Source: Microvirga lenta
GTDB taxonomy: Bacteria; Pseudomonadota; Alphaproteobacteria; Rhizobiales; Beijerinckiaceae
Direction: 5' to 3'
DNA length: 64,000 bases
Assembly (NCBI RefSeq): GCF_020532555.1
Contig: NZ_JAJBBR010000014.1
Coordinates: forward strand, 62,001 to 126,000
This document shows, one piece after another, positions 7,651-18,031 of the stretch. The notes under the pieces were generated by a model. It searched no databases. It saw nothing but the letters and a program-made list of their open reading frames with translations, and had not been told where the DNA came from. The stretch's first letter is position 1, and each line of letters begins with the position of its first letter. The position numbers were made by a program, and so were the translations under genes.

Positions 7651-8727
7651 TCACTCTGCCGCCTGCCGGGACAGCGCCGAACGGGCGATTTCCAGGGCCT
7701 GCCGGATCTCCTCCTCCTTTGTGGCGAAGGAGACGACGAGGCGAATCAGGGCTTCGTCCGGCCCGACGGCCTCACCCTCGGGAAGGCTCGCCTCCGTCCA
7801 GTGGAGGTACTGGAGCCCGGCCGCCTTCAGGGCCTGGTCCACGGCCTTCGGGACGATCGGGAAGACCTCGTTGGCCTGGGTCGGCCATGCCATCCGCACG
7901 CCCGGAAGCCCCAGCAGCCCCTCCGAGAGAAGCTTCGCCATGCGGTTGGCGTGGCGGGCATTGTCGTACCAATGGTCGTTGGCGAAGTAGCCTTCGAGCT
8001 GCGCCGCGATGAGACGCCCCTTGGAGATGATCTGCCCGGCGCGCTTCGCCCGGTAGTCCAGCGCCTCAGCGAGCTCCGGCTTGAACACCACGATGGCTTC
8101 GGCCATCAGGCAGCCGTTCTTGGTGGCCCCGAAGGAGAGAATATCGACGCCCTGCTTCCAGGTCATCTCGGCGGGCGTGCAACCCAGGGACACGAGCGCG
8201 TTCACGAAGCGGGCCCCGTCCATGTGCAGCGACAGGCCGTGCTCGCGGCAGACCGCGCTCAAGGAGGCGATCTCGTCCAGGCTGTAGACCGTGCCGCACT
8301 CGGTGACCTGCGAGATCGAAAGCGCCTTGGGCGGCATCTGCTTCACCGCCTTGGGCAGGCTGCGGAGATAGGCGGAAACGTCCTGCGCGGCGAGCTTGCC
8401 TCCCACGCCCGGAAGACCCGCGAGCTTGGCCCCGTGCATGAAGAATTCCGGCGCGCCGCACTCGTCGTCGATCACGTGGGCCTCCTGGTGGCACACGCAC
8501 AGACCCCACGGGGGAACCGCCGACGAGAGCGCGAGCGCATTGGCGGCCGTTCCGGTCGTCACCAGAAAGACCGATACCTCGTGCTCGAAGATCTCCGCGA
8601 AGCGCGCCTTGATGCGCTTCGTGATCTCGTCGTTGCCGTAGGCCGGCAGCGCGCCGCTGTTGGCATCGACGATGGCCTGCAGGACCGGGGCGCTGGCGCC
8701 CACGATGTTGTCGCTCGCAAAATTCAT
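7651..8727 (-). CDS. ltaE: Low-specificity L-threonine aldolase
   Basis: A 358-residue PLP enzyme of fold type I that cleaves L-threonine or allo-threonine to glycine and acetaldehyde. Evidence: the N-terminal FASDNIVGASAPVLQAI, phosphate-loop TGTAAN at 59-64, HMDGAR at 168-173 and the PLP lysine Lys203 in SFGATKNG. The start ATG at 8727 has a good AAGGAG site 8 bases upstream. It is transcribed alone, divergent from gltB across a long intergenic region. Confidence 0.93.
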   Translation of the reverse strand: MNFASDNIVGASAPVLQAIVDANSGALPAYGNDEITKRIKARFAEIFEHEVSVFLVTTGTAANALALSSAVPPWGLCVCHQEAHVIDDECGAPEFFMHGAKLAGLPGVGGKLAAQDVSAYLRSLPKAVKQMPPKALSISQVTECGTVYSLDEIASLSAVCREHGLSLHMDGARFVNALVSLGCTPAEMTWKQGVDILSFGATKNGCLMAEAIVVFKPELAEALDYRAKRAGQIISKGRLIAAQLEGYFANDHWYDNARHANRMAKLLSEGLLGLPGVRMAWPTQANEVFPIVPKAVDQALKAAGLQYLHWTEASLPEGEAVGPDEALIRLVVSFATKEEEIRQALEIARSALSRQAAE

Positions 8728-9220
8728 GAATCATCTCCTTGGCGTGCAGCCTCCCGACCGGAGCGCTCATGTCAAGGTCATTGACCTATCGGAGAAGACT
8801 TTCGTCTCCGCTGCGGCAAAACATAGCTTTGTTGCCGACGGACGCTCCGCCGTGAAACTTTTGTCTAAAATCTTTCTAATCCCCCTTGTGTGGGGAGCTA
8901 TTCTCTGGCAGTTTGCCCGCATTAGGACAGCGATGCTGTCCCATTTGGGGTGCCCGCACCCCCGGCCCGAGGTTTTCTTGATGCTTCGCCAGACGCGAAC
9001 GAAACGAGATACCAAAAAACCTGCCCGCAAAACGTGGGCGGAGCGGGCTTATCGCGGCTGAACTTCAGCCGAGGATGCCCGCGAGGAGCGGGCTCCCGAC
9101 AGGACCCGAGCCTCAAAAACCAAGAAGCGGTGGGCATCCGGACGATCCGATCATCCGGCGGACCCAAAAGCCGCCTCAATGAACCCTGATGACGTGTTCG
9201 AATGGATGTGAGGATCTGGC
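8728..9220. promoter_or_regulatory. Divergent ltaE-gltB intergenic region, 493 bases, no gene seen
   Basis: No convincing coding sequence. It holds two symmetric elements. AGGTCA-T-TGACCT (8775-8787) lies 48-60 bases upstream of the ltaE start. GGACAGC-GAT-GCTGTCC (8925-8941), a perfect 7+3+7 palindrome, lies nearer the middle. Towards gltB two GCCCGC...GCGGGC pairs (9023-9048 region and 9077-9093) suggest a folded leader. No sigma-54 -24/-12 pair was found by eye. Likely function: promoters and operators for both genes. Confidence 0.45.
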
Positions 9221-12200
9221 ATGAGCGACGTGTCGAAAAAGAGCCTGGAAATCGAAGCCTCGACCCGCACGGCCGCCAAGGCGGATACGGTGAGGATCGT
9301 GCGCGATCCGGCCCTTCCCGCGCCTCAGGGCCTCTACGATCCGTCCCATGAGAAGGATTCCTGCGGCGTCGGCTTCATCGCCGACATGAAGAACCGCAAG
9401 ACCCACGCCATCGTCGAGCAGGGCCTGCAGATCCTCCTGAACCTGGACCATCGCGGCGCGGTCGGCGCCGATCCGAAGACCGGCGACGGCTGCGGCATCC
9501 TGGTCCAGATCCCGCACAAGTTCTTCGCCGCCGAATGCGCCAAGCTCGGCATCTGGCTCCCCAACGAGGGCGAGTACGGCGTCGGCCACCTCTTCATGCC
9601 GCGCGAACCCGAGGGTTTCGCCCTCGTCGAGGAGATCGTCACGAAGGCCATCGCGGACGAGGGCCTGCAGCTTCTCGGCTGGCGCGACGTGCCGGTGGAT
9701 TCGAGCGACCTCGGCGAGAGCGTGAAGGCCTCGGAGCCCCAGCACCGGCAGATCTTCGTCGGCAAGGGTAAGGGCATGGACGACCAGGAGACGTTCGAGC
9801 GTCGCCTGTTCCTCGCCCGCAAGGTCATCTCCAACGCGGTCTACGACATGAAGGACCCGCGCACGGCCGGCTATTACCCGGTCTGCCTGTCCTCGCGCAC
9901 CGTCGTCTACAAGGGCATGGTCCTCGTGGGCCAGCTCGGCGGCTACTACAAGGATCTCCAGGACCCGCGCTTCGAGAGCGCCATCGCCCTCGTTCACCAG
10001 CGCTTCGCCACCAACACCTTCCCGACCTGGCAGCTCGCGCATCCCTACCGCATGGTCGCCCATAACGGCGAGATCAACACGCTGCGCGGCAACGTGAACT
10101 GGATGGCGGCGCGCCAAGCCTCCGTGGATTCGGAGCTCTTCGGCAACGACATCTCGAAGATCTGGCCGATCTCCTACGAAGGCCAGTCCGATACCGCCTG
10201 CTTCGACAACGCCCTCGAATTCCTCGTGCGCGGCGGCTACACGCTCTCGCACGCCATGATGATGCTGATCCCCGAAGCCTGGGCGGGCAACCCGCTCATG
10301 GACGAGGACCGGCGCGCCTTCTACGAGTATCACGCCGCCCTCATGGAGCCGTGGGACGGCCCCGCGGCCGTGTGCTTCACCGACGGCAAGCAGATCGGCG
10401 CGACCCTCGACCGCAATGGCCTTCGCCCGGCCCGCTACCTCGTGACCGACGACGGCCTCGTAGTGCTCGCCTCCGAGATGGGCGTGCTGCCGATCCCGGA
10501 GGAGAGGATCGTCGAGAAGTGGCGCCTGCAGCCGGGCAAGATGCTCCTCATCGACCTCGAGGAAGGCCGCATCGTCTCCGACGACGAGATCAAGCAGCAG
10601 CTGTCCCAGGCCCACCCCTACAAGGAGTGGCTCAAGCGCACCCAGATCGTGCTCGAGGACCTCAAGCCCGTCCAGGCGCGCGAGTCCCGCACCGACGTGT
10701 CCCTGCTCGACCGCCAGCAGGCCTTCGGCTACACGGCCGAGGACCTCAAGCTCCTCATGCAGCCCATGGCGGTGACGGGCCAGGAGGCGGTCGGCTCCAT
10801 GGGCTCCGACACCCCCATCTCGGCCCTCTCCGACAAGTCGAAGCTGCTCTACACCTACTTCAAGCAGAACTTCGCCCAGGTGACGAACCCGCCGATCGAC
10901 CCGATCCGCGAGGAGCTCGTCATGAGCCTGGTGTCGTTCATCGGCCCGCGCCCGAACATCCTCGACTTGGAGGGCACCTCGCGCCGCAAGCGCCTGGAGG
11001 TGCGCCAGCCGATCCTCACCAACGAGGACCTGGAGAAGATCCGCTGCATCGGCCATTTCGAGGACCGGTTCGACACCAAGACGCTCGACATCACCTATGC
11101 GTCGGAGCTGGGCGCCGCGGCGCTCGACGGCGCCCTCGACCGCCTGTGCGACCGCGCCGAGGCGGCGGTCCATGGCGGCTACAACATCATCATCCTGTCC
11201 GACCGCATGGTCGGCCCGGACCGCATCCCGATCCCGGCGCTGCTCGCCACCGCCGCCGTGCACAACTACCTGATCCGCAAGGGGCTTCGCACCTCGGTCG
11301 GCCTCGTGGTGGAATCCGGCGAGCCGCGTGAGATCCACCATTTCGCGTGCCTTGCCGGCTACGGCGCGGAAGCGATCAACCCCTACCTCGCCTTCGAGAC
11401 CATCGCGGCCATGCACGAGGCGGGCGAACTGCCCGGCGAGGTCGACGAGGGCGAGGCGATCAAGCGCTACATCAAGTCCATCGGCAAGGGCCTGCTCAAG
11501 GTCATGTCGAAGATGGGCATCTCGACCTACCAATCCTATTGCGGCGCGCAGATCTTCGACGCCGTGGGCCTGCGCTCCGACTTCGTGAACCGGGACTTCT
11601 TCGGCACCGCCACGATCATCGAGGGCATCGGCATGGACGAGGTCGCCGAGGAGACCGTGCGCCGCCACCGGGACGCCTTCGGCGATGCGCCGGTCTATCG
11701 CACCGCGCTCGACGTGGGCGGCGAATATGCCTACCGCCTGCGCGGCGAGGCCCATGCCTGGAACCCGGACACGGTCGCAACCCTGCAGCACGCGGTGCGC
11801 CTCAACGCCCAGGAGCGCTACCGCGAATATGCCCGGCTCGTGAACGACCAGGAGAACGAGCTCAAGACCATCCGCGGCATGTTCCGCATCAAACTCGCCG
11901 AGGAAGCCGGCCGCGCGCCGGTCGCCCTGGACGAGGTGGAGCCGGCGAACGAGATCGTGAAGCGGTTCTCGACCGGCGCCATGTCCTTCGGCTCGATCTC
12001 CCGCGAGGCGCACGAGACCCTGGCGCTCGCCATGAACGCCATCGGCGGCAAGTCGAACACCGGCGAGGGCGGCGAGGAGCCGGACCGGTTCCGCCCGCTC
12101 CCCGACGGACGCTCCAAGCGTTCCGCCATCAAGCAGGTCGCTTCCGGCCGCTTCGGCGTGACGACGGAGTACCTCGTCAACGCGGACATGATGCAGATCA

Positions 12201-13939
12201 AGGTCGCGCAGGGCGCCAAGCCCGGCGAGGGCGGCCAGCTGCCCGGTCACAAGGTCGATGCGAAGATCGCGCGCGTGCGTCACTCCACGCCGGGCGTCGG
12301 CCTGATCTCGCCGCCGCCGCACCACGACATCTACTCCATCGAGGATCTGGCCCAGCTCATCTTCGACCTCAAGAACGTGAACCCGGCGGCCGACGTGTCG
12401 GTGAAGCTCGTCTCCGAGGTCGGCGTCGGCACCGTCGCGGCGGGCGTCGCCAAGGCGCGGGCGGACCACATCACGATCTCCGGCTTCGAGGGCGGCACGG
12501 GCGCTTCGCCGCTCACGTCCCTCAAGCATGCGGGCTCGCCCTGGGAGCTCGGCCTCGCCGAGACCCAGCAGACCCTGGTGCTCAACCGCCTGCGCGGCCG
12601 CGTGGCCCTTCAGGCGGACGGGGGCCTTCGCACGGGACGCGACGTGGTGATCGCGGCGCTGCTCGGCGCCGACGAGTTCGGCTTCTCGACCGCTCCGCTG
12701 ATCGCGGCCGGCTGCATCATGATGCGCAAGTGCCACCTGAACACCTGCCCGGTCGGCGTCGCGACCCAGGACCCGGTGCTGCGCAAGCGCTTCAAGGGAC
12801 TCCCTGAGCACGTCATCAACTACTTCTTCTTCGTCGCCGAGGAAGTGCGCGAGATGATGGCCCTGATGGGCTTCCGGACCATCGACGAGATGATCGGCCA
12901 GTCCCAGCTCCTCGACAAGAACGAGGCCATCGACCACTGGAAGGCCAAGGGGCTCGACTTCACCAAGCTGTTCCACAAGCCGGAGGTCGGTCCGGACGTG
13001 CCGGTCCGCCACGTGGAGCGCCAGGTCCATCCCATCGCGGACGTGCTCGACCACACCCTGATCGCCCAGGCCGGACCGGCCCTGGAGCAGGGCGAGCCGG
13101 TCACGATCGAGGCCGGGGTGCGCAGCGCCGACCGCACGGTGGGCGCGATGCTCTCCGGCGAGGTCGCCAAGCGCTACGGCCACGAGGGCCTGCCCGACGA
13201 CACCATCACGGTGAACCTGAAGGGCACCGCCGGCCAGAGCTTCGGCGCATGGCTCGCCGCGGGCGTGACGCTCACCCTCGAGGGCGAGGCCAACGACTAT
13301 GTCGGCAAGGGCCTGTCGGGCGGCAAGCTCATCATCAGGCCGTCGGCGGATTCCCGGGCCGTTCCGGAGCATTCCATCGTCGTCGGCAACACGGTGATGT
13401 ACGGCGCCATCGCGGGCGAGGCCTATTTCCGCGGCGTCGCGGGCGAGCGCTTCGCCGTGCGCAATTCCGGCGCCATCGCGGTCGTCGAGGGCACGGGCGA
13501 CCACGGCTGCGAATACATGACCGGCGGCCTCGTGGTCGTGCTCGGCCAGACCGGCCGCAACTTCGCGGCCGGCATGTCGGGCGGCATCGCCTACGTGCTC
13601 GACGAGGACGGCACCTTCGCCAAGCGCTGCAACCTGTCCATGGTCGATCTGGAGCCCGTCGAGGAGGAGGAGGACCTGATGCGCCGCCTCCACCACCATG
13701 GCGGCGATCTGGAGACCAAGGGCCGCATCGACATCCTGGCCAACATGTCCGGTCCCGATGAAGAGCGCCTGATGCAGCTCATCACCAACCACCACACTTA
13801 TACGGGTTCCACGCGCGCCAAGGAGATCCTCGACAACTGGGCGGCCTACAGGACGAAGTTCGTGAAGGTCATGCCGGTCGAGTATCGCCGGGCGCTCCAG
13901 GAAATGGACCGCCTGAGAACCCTGCAGGCGGCAGAGTAA
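9221..13939 (+). CDS. gltB: Glutamate synthase (NADPH) large chain
   Basis: A 1572-residue alpha subunit of GOGAT, which with GltD makes two glutamates from glutamine and 2-oxoglutarate. The first 47 residues are a propeptide; Cys48 in [10 protein letters not shown] becomes the N-terminal nucleophile of the glutaminase domain (about 48-450). The central domain follows, then the FMN/2-oxoglutarate domain (from about 800; [21 protein letters not shown]). The 3Fe-4S cysteines lie in [12 protein letters not shown] near residue 1165-1176, and the C-terminal GxGxG beta-helix spans about 1270-1500. Length is usual for the family. gltD follows 18 bases later in an operon. Confidence 0.98.
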   Translation: MSDVSKKSLEIEASTRTAAKADTVRIVRDPALPAPQGLYDPSHEKDSCGVGFIADMKNRKTHAIVEQGLQILLNLDHRGAVGADPKTGDGCGILVQIPHKFFAAECAKLGIWLPNEGEYGVGHLFMPREPEGFALVEEIVTKAIADEGLQLLGWRDVPVDSSDLGESVKASEPQHRQIFVGKGKGMDDQETFERRLFLARKVISNAVYDMKDPRTAGYYPVCLSSRTVVYKGMVLVGQLGGYYKDLQDPRFESAIALVHQRFATNTFPTWQLAHPYRMVAHNGEINTLRGNVNWMAARQASVDSELFGNDISKIWPISYEGQSDTACFDNALEFLVRGGYTLSHAMMMLIPEAWAGNPLMDEDRRAFYEYHAALMEPWDGPAAVCFTDGKQIGATLDRNGLRPARYLVTDDGLVVLASEMGVLPIPEERIVEKWRLQPGKMLLIDLEEGRIVSDDEIKQQLSQAHPYKEWLKRTQIVLEDLKPVQARESRTDVSLLDRQQAFGYTAEDLKLLMQPMAVTGQEAVGSMGSDTPISALSDKSKLLYTYFKQNFAQVTNPPIDPIREELVMSLVSFIGPRPNILDLEGTSRRKRLEVRQPILTNEDLEKIRCIGHFEDRFDTKTLDITYASELGAAALDGALDRLCDRAEAAVHGGYNIIILSDRMVGPDRIPIPALLATAAVHNYLIRKGLRTSVGLVVESGEPREIHHFACLAGYGAEAINPYLAFETIAAMHEAGELPGEVDEGEAIKRYIKSIGKGLLKVMSKMGISTYQSYCGAQIFDAVGLRSDFVNRDFFGTATIIEGIGMDEVAEETVRRHRDAFGDAPVYRTALDVGGEYAYRLRGEAHAWNPDTVATLQHAVRLNAQERYREYARLVNDQENELKTIRGMFRIKLAEEAGRAPVALDEVEPANEIVKRFSTGAMSFGSISREAHETLALAMNAIGGKSNTGEGGEEPDRFRPLPDGRSKRSAIKQVASGRFGVTTEYLVNADMMQIKVAQGAKPGEGGQLPGHKVDAKIARVRHSTPGVGLISPPPHHDIYSIEDLAQLIFDLKNVNPAADVSVKLVSEVGVGTVAAGVAKARADHITISGFEGGTGASPLTSLKHAGSPWELGLAETQQTLVLNRLRGRVALQADGGLRTGRDVVIAALLGADEFGFSTAPLIAAGCIMMRKCHLNTCPVGVATQDPVLRKRFKGLPEHVINYFFFVAEEVREMMALMGFRTIDEMIGQSQLLDKNEAIDHWKAKGLDFTKLFHKPEVGPDVPVRHVERQVHPIADVLDHTLIAQAGPALEQGEPVTIEAGVRSADRTVGAMLSGEVAKRYGHEGLPDDTITVNLKGTAGQSFGAWLAAGVTLTLEGEANDYVGKGLSGGKLIIRPSADSRAVPEHSIVVGNTVMYGAIAGEAYFRGVAGERFAVRNSGAIAVVEGTGDHGCEYMTGGLVVVLGQTGRNFAAGMSGGIAYVLDEDGTFAKRCNLSMVDLEPVEEEEDLMRRLHHHGGDLETKGRIDILANMSGPDEERLMQLITNHHTYTGSTRAKEILDNWAAYRTKFVKVMPVEYRRALQEMDRLRTLQAAE

Positions 13940-13957
13940 GGACAAAGGGGCAGATCC

Positions 13958-15379
13958 ATGGGCAAGGTCACAGGCTTTCTCGAATACGACCGCCAGGAGC
14001 AGAAGTATCAGCTCGCGGGCGAACGCGTTCGCCACTTCCGCGAGTTCACGCTGCCGCTCGACGACAACGACCTGAAGAAGCAGGCGGGGCGCTGCATGGA
14101 TTGCGGCATCCCCTTCTGCCACGGGCCGACCGGCTGTCCGGTGCACAACCAGATTCCGGACTGGAACGATCTGGTCTGGCAGGGCGATTGGGAGGAGGCG
14201 GCGCGCAACCTGCACTCCACCAACAATTTCCCGGAATTCACCGGCCGCATCTGCCCGGCTCCGTGCGAGGAGGCGTGCACGCTCAACCTCGAGAACCAGC
14301 CGGTCACCATCAAGACCATCGAGCAGGCGATTGCCGACAAGGCCTGGGAGATGGGCTTCGTCAAGCCGGAACCGGCCTCGGTGACCACGGGCAAGCGCGT
14401 CGCCATCATCGGGGCGGGCCCCGCCGGCATGGCGGCGGCCCAGCAGCTCGCCCGGGTGGGCCACGAGGTGCACGTGTTCGAGCGCCAGGCCAAGCCCGGC
14501 GGGCTGCTGCGCTACGGCATCCCGGACTTCAAGATGGAGAAGTACCACATCGACCGCCGCGTGAAGCAGATGGAGGCCGAGGGCGTCACCTTCCATTGCG
14601 GGGTCAACGTGGGCGTGACCAAGTCCTTCGCGTCCCTGCACAACGAGTTCGACGCCGTGCTCTTCGCCGGCGGCGCGGAGGACCCGCGCAATCCGAACCT
14701 GCCGGGCCAGGATCTGGCCGGCGTGCATTACGCGATGCCCTATCTGACCCAGTCCAACAAGCGCGTCGGCAGCGAAGAGGTGACGGACGAGCCGATCCTG
14801 GCCGGGGGCAAGCATGTGGTCGTGATCGGCGGCGGCGACACCGCGTCGGACTGCGTCGGCACCGCCTTCCGCCAGGGCGCCCTCTCGGTCACCCAGCTCG
14901 ACATCCGGCCCAAGCCGCCGGAGCAGGAGGACAAGCTCACCGTGTGGCCGTACTGGCCGACCAAGATGCGCACGTCGTCGAGCCAGGCCGAGGGTGCGGA
15001 GCGCGAGTTCCAGGCCGCGACCCTGGGCATCGAGGGCAAGAAGGGCCGCGTCGTGGGCGTGCAATGCGCCCGGGTCGACGAGAAGCGCCAGCCCATCCCC
15101 GGCACCGAATTCATGCTCAAGGCCGATCTCGTCTTCCTCGCCATCGGGTTCGCCGGTTCGGTGAAGGAAGGGCTGCTCGAGCAGTCGGGCGTCGCCATGG
15201 ACCGGCGCGGCAACGTGGTCGCCAACGACAGGGACTACCGGGCTTCGAGCGAGAAGGTCTTCGCAGCGGGCGACATGCGTCGCGGCCAGTCCCTCGTGGT
15301 CTGGGCCATCCGCGAAGGCCGGCAGGCGGCCCGGTCCATCGACACCTACCTGATGGGCTCGAGCACGCTGCCGGTCTGA
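13958..15379 (+). CDS. gltD: Glutamate synthase (NADPH) small chain
   Basis: A 473-residue beta subunit that oxidises NADPH and passes electrons through FAD and 4Fe-4S clusters to GltB. The N-terminal cysteine clusters are visible: [18 protein letters not shown], then [12 protein letters not shown]. The first dinucleotide fold is [14 protein letters not shown] (FAD) and the second [13 protein letters not shown] (NADPH). [13 protein letters not shown] is the C-terminal FAD motif. It follows gltB by 18 bases and is very likely cotranscribed. Confidence 0.98.
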   Translation: MGKVTGFLEYDRQEQKYQLAGERVRHFREFTLPLDDNDLKKQAGRCMDCGIPFCHGPTGCPVHNQIPDWNDLVWQGDWEEAARNLHSTNNFPEFTGRICPAPCEEACTLNLENQPVTIKTIEQAIADKAWEMGFVKPEPASVTTGKRVAIIGAGPAGMAAAQQLARVGHEVHVFERQAKPGGLLRYGIPDFKMEKYHIDRRVKQMEAEGVTFHCGVNVGVTKSFASLHNEFDAVLFAGGAEDPRNPNLPGQDLAGVHYAMPYLTQSNKRVGSEEVTDEPILAGGKHVVVIGGGDTASDCVGTAFRQGALSVTQLDIRPKPPEQEDKLTVWPYWPTKMRTSSSQAEGAEREFQAATLGIEGKKGRVVGVQCARVDEKRQPIPGTEFMLKADLVFLAIGFAGSVKEGLLEQSGVAMDRRGNVVANDRDYRASSEKVFAAGDMRRGQSLVVWAIREGRQAARSIDTYLMGSSTLPV

Positions 15380-15395
15380 CCGGCGCCGCCCTGCC

Positions 15396-16667
15396 CTACT
15401 GGGACTGGGACGCCGGCCAGCGGAAGTCGTCCGCCCGTCCCGGCCTCGCGCTCGGCGCGATTCCGGCCCGGTAGGCGCGCTGCACCGGATAGGCATGGTC
15501 GCCGCTCAGCTTCGGTGCACCGGATACGAGCGCGCCTCCGGGCGCGACCTCGGGCCGGGTCAGCGGAAGCACGGGCCCGACCAGCGGCTTCGACGGCAAC
15601 GAGGCCGGAGTCGCCGGGTCGGGCGGTGCCGGAAGCGCGGCCTCGATGGATGCCTGATCGACGGCGCCGTTCGCCGGCGGAGGCTGGGCTGCTACGGCGG
15701 GCGGGCCGTTCGCGATGATGCGCTTGATGTCCGTCCCGGCGAAATGGGCGAGCTTGCGGGCGCCCGCCTTGGTGAACAGGACGCCGTCGTTCGTCCGCAG
15801 CCTCGCAGGCTCCCCATCCACGTCCGGTCCCGTCGCGGTGTAGCGGTTGTCCTCGTCCACGAATCCGGGCCAGACGTCCACATAGGCGGATCCGTGGCGC
15901 TGCACGCTCTCCCGGTAGATCTCGTTCATGGCGAGCAGATCTTCCGTGAGCTTGCTGTTCTTCATGGGCGGAAGGCCGATCCAGACCACGGGAACGGCGC
16001 GCTCCTGGAGCGTGCGCAGGACGCCGTCGACCCGCTGCCGGTAGGCGTCCTTCCACCGTTCGGAGAGAAGTTCGAGGTTCTGCTCCCCGTTCCTGATGGC
16101 CTGCCGGTCGTTGGCCCCGAACATCACCACGGCCACGGTCGCCTTCTGGCCTCCGTCGAGGGTTTCCCTGATGAAGGCCGGCCAGTCGTCGGCCTCGCCC
16201 CGGGCAAGGCCGCCCTCCGCCTTGACCTTGCGGACGACCGCGACGTCCGGATCATCGGAGAACATGTCGTCGAGGCCCTGGCCGGCGAAGTCGGCCAGCA
16301 CGTCCCCGAACACGACCACGTGGACGGTCGGGTTCGTCTTGGGCTTTTCCTGCTTGGCCGTGGCCACCGGCGGCGGAGCCCGCTTGCGCGGCTTGGCGAC
16401 CGGCTTGCGGGACGGCGGCGGCGGCTCCTCCGGCGCGCCGAACAACCGGCGGATGCTGAAGCCCTGCTGCGGCTGCGCCGGCTGGACCAGCTTTCCGGGA
16501 TAGTAGCCAGGCGGATAGGCCTGGGGATTGCGATACCCCTGCGGCTGCGAATAGCCATATTGCGGCCGCTGCTGATAGTAGCCCGGCTGCGCCAGTACGG
16601 AGGCGCCGCCGCCTGCCAGGAACAGCAAGGCCAACAAGAGCGAGCGTAGGATCAGCGTCAAGCGCAT
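15396..16667 (-). CDS. DUF459 (SGNH-fold) exported protein, probable pseudoenzyme
   Basis: A 423-residue protein with a signal peptide (cleavage near SVLAQ), a Tyr/Gln/Pro-rich segment of about 40 residues, a basic proline-rich linker, then an SGNH-hydrolase-like DUF459 domain (about 113-330). Block I reads FGDVLAD, where a GDS(L) serine would be expected at residue 123 but Val is found. Block III GAND (184-187) is intact. Block V reads DGVLFT, with Leu297 where the catalytic His normally stands. Two triad residues are therefore missing. The C-terminal 90 residues are Pro/Ala-rich. The start ATG 16667 is chosen for its AGTGGAG site. It lies downstream of a lytic transglycosylase, suggesting a cell-wall role. 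Confidence 0.75.
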   Translation of the reverse strand: MRLTLILRSLLLALLFLAGGGASVLAQPGYYQQRPQYGYSQPQGYRNPQAYPPGYYPGKLVQPAQPQQGFSIRRLFGAPEEPPPPSRKPVAKPRKRAPPPVATAKQEKPKTNPTVHVVVFGDVLADFAGQGLDDMFSDDPDVAVVRKVKAEGGLARGEADDWPAFIRETLDGGQKATVAVVMFGANDRQAIRNGEQNLELLSERWKDAYRQRVDGVLRTLQERAVPVVWIGLPPMKNSKLTEDLLAMNEIYRESVQRHGSAYVDVWPGFVDEDNRYTATGPDVDGEPARLRTNDGVLFTKAGARKLAHFAGTDIKRIIANGPPAVAAQPPPANGAVDQASIEAALPAPPDPATPASLPSKPLVGPVLPLTRPEVAPGGALVSGAPKLSGDHAYPVQRAYRAGIAPSARPGRADDFRWPASQSQ

Positions 16668-16722
16668 GGGAAACTCCACTTCGTCCCGACTGGCCCTACA
16701 ATAGAGTTGTGCCGGAATTTAG

Positions 16723-17949
16723 TCAGCGGGCTGAACGCAATTCTCGCAGCACCGCGAAATCGGCATAGCCGTCCGGGATCAAGCCGCGCCTGAGCTGGAA
16801 GTTCCTCACCGCCTCGCGGGTCTTGGAGCCGAACTTCCCGTCCGCCTCGCCGTCGTAGAACCCGAGCCCCGCCAGCCGCTTCTGCAGCTCCTGCCGCTGG
16901 TCCTTGTCCAGCATGGGCTCGTTCTTGGGCCAGGAGCCCTGAATCGGCATCCCGCCCATGAGGCGGTCGCCGAGATAGGCCACGCCCATGGCATAGGCGT
17001 CCGACGAGTTGTAGGCCTTGATCACGTTGTAGTTGTCCGTGACCAGGAAGGCCGGTCCGCCGGCGCCGCCCGGCAGGTACAGGGTCGCCTCTCCCGAGCG
17101 GGGCATGGGTTTGCCGTCCATGCGGCGCAGCCCCAGGCCCTGCCAGCTGGCGAAGCCCTGCCGCAGGTTGCGGAAGTCGAACCCTTGCGGGATCTTGACC
17201 TCGAAGCCCCAGGGAAGCCCGGGCTGCCAGCCGTGCTGGCGCAGGTAATTGGCCGTCGAGGCCAGCGCATCCGGCACCGAGGTCCAGATGTCGCGCACCC
17301 CGTCCCGGTTGCCGTCGACCGCGTGCTTCATGTAGCTCGACGGCATGAACTGCGTGTGCCCCATGGCGCCGGCCCAGGACCCGAGCATCTTGTCGCGGCT
17401 CACATGCTCCTGCTCCAGGATCTGCAGCGCCGTCAGCAGCTCCTCCTGGAAGAATTCGCCCCGATAGCCCGTATGGGCCAGGGTCGCCAGCGCCCGGACC
17501 GCATAGATCGAGCCGGTGAAGCTGCCGAAATTCGTCTCCATGCCCCAGACCCCGAGCACGATGGAGCGGGGAACGCCGTAGGTGCGCTCCACCGCCGCCA
17601 GGGTCTTGGACCATTCGGCCGCCATCTTCCGGCCCCGGTCGAGCCTCTGGGCCGAGATGGCGCCGTTGATGTAATCCCAGATCGGCCGGACGAATTCGGA
17701 CTGCTTCTTCGTGAGGGCGATGATCTTCGGGTCAGGAGTGACCCCGCGGAACGCCTCGTCGAAGGTTCCGCGCGAGACCCCCCGCGCCTTGGCCGCCGGC
17801 CAGAGGCTCTGGACGAAGCTTTGGAAGTCGGCCTGGGAGGTCCCTTGGGCCTGAGCGGGCGAAGTGCCGGCACCCAAACCAAGATTGAGGCTCAGACCAA
17901 GAATGAGGGCGCTGCAGAGGCTGCGCGCCAATCGAATCGGCTGCTGCAT
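16723..17949 (-). CDS. Lytic murein transglycosylase (MltB/SLT_2 family)
   Basis: A 408-residue exported enzyme that cleaves peptidoglycan between MurNAc and GlcNAc to 1,6-anhydro products. It has a signal peptide (LCSALILGLSLNLGLG, cleaved near AQAQ) without a lipobox cysteine, so it is soluble periplasmic. The SLT_2 domain spans about 38-335, with the catalytic Glu138 in GVWGMETNFG and the family motifs GAMGHTQFMPSS and DGNRDGVRDIW. Residues about 345-405 form a PG_binding_1 domain (LQKRLAGLGFYDGEADGKFG). The DUF459 gene follows 55 bases downstream. Confidence 0.95.
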   Translation of the reverse strand: MQQPIRLARSLCSALILGLSLNLGLGAGTSPAQAQGTSQADFQSFVQSLWPAAKARGVSRGTFDEAFRGVTPDPKIIALTKKQSEFVRPIWDYINGAISAQRLDRGRKMAAEWSKTLAAVERTYGVPRSIVLGVWGMETNFGSFTGSIYAVRALATLAHTGYRGEFFQEELLTALQILEQEHVSRDKMLGSWAGAMGHTQFMPSSYMKHAVDGNRDGVRDIWTSVPDALASTANYLRQHGWQPGLPWGFEVKIPQGFDFRNLRQGFASWQGLGLRRMDGKPMPRSGEATLYLPGGAGGPAFLVTDNYNVIKAYNSSDAYAMGVAYLGDRLMGGMPIQGSWPKNEPMLDKDQRQELQKRLAGLGFYDGEADGKFGSKTREAVRNFQLRRGLIPDGYADFAVLRELRSAR

Positions 17950-18031
17950 ATGGGTCGCTCATGGACAGGACAGGGTTTTCGTCCTGCCATGCGACATTAA
18001 GAGGGTTAACAGGCCGTTGATAGAGGGGGGT

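Noticed and set aside
8767..9189. Short open frames in the ltaE-gltB gap (87 residues on minus, 79 on plus)
   Set aside because: No ribosome sites, no hydrophobic or domain pattern, and rare-residue composition; treated as noncoding.
8728..9220. A glutamine riboswitch or sigma-54 promoter for gltB
   Set aside because: No matching motif by eye: no GG-N10-GC pair at -24/-12, and glutamine aptamers are known mainly from cyanobacteria and phages.
9176..15496. A 2106-residue open frame on the minus strand opposite gltB-gltD
   Set aside because: It is a shadow of GC-rich coding DNA: its composition is His/Arg/Leu/Ala-rich with no domain signature, and the plus strand encodes two full-length, motif-complete GOGAT subunits.
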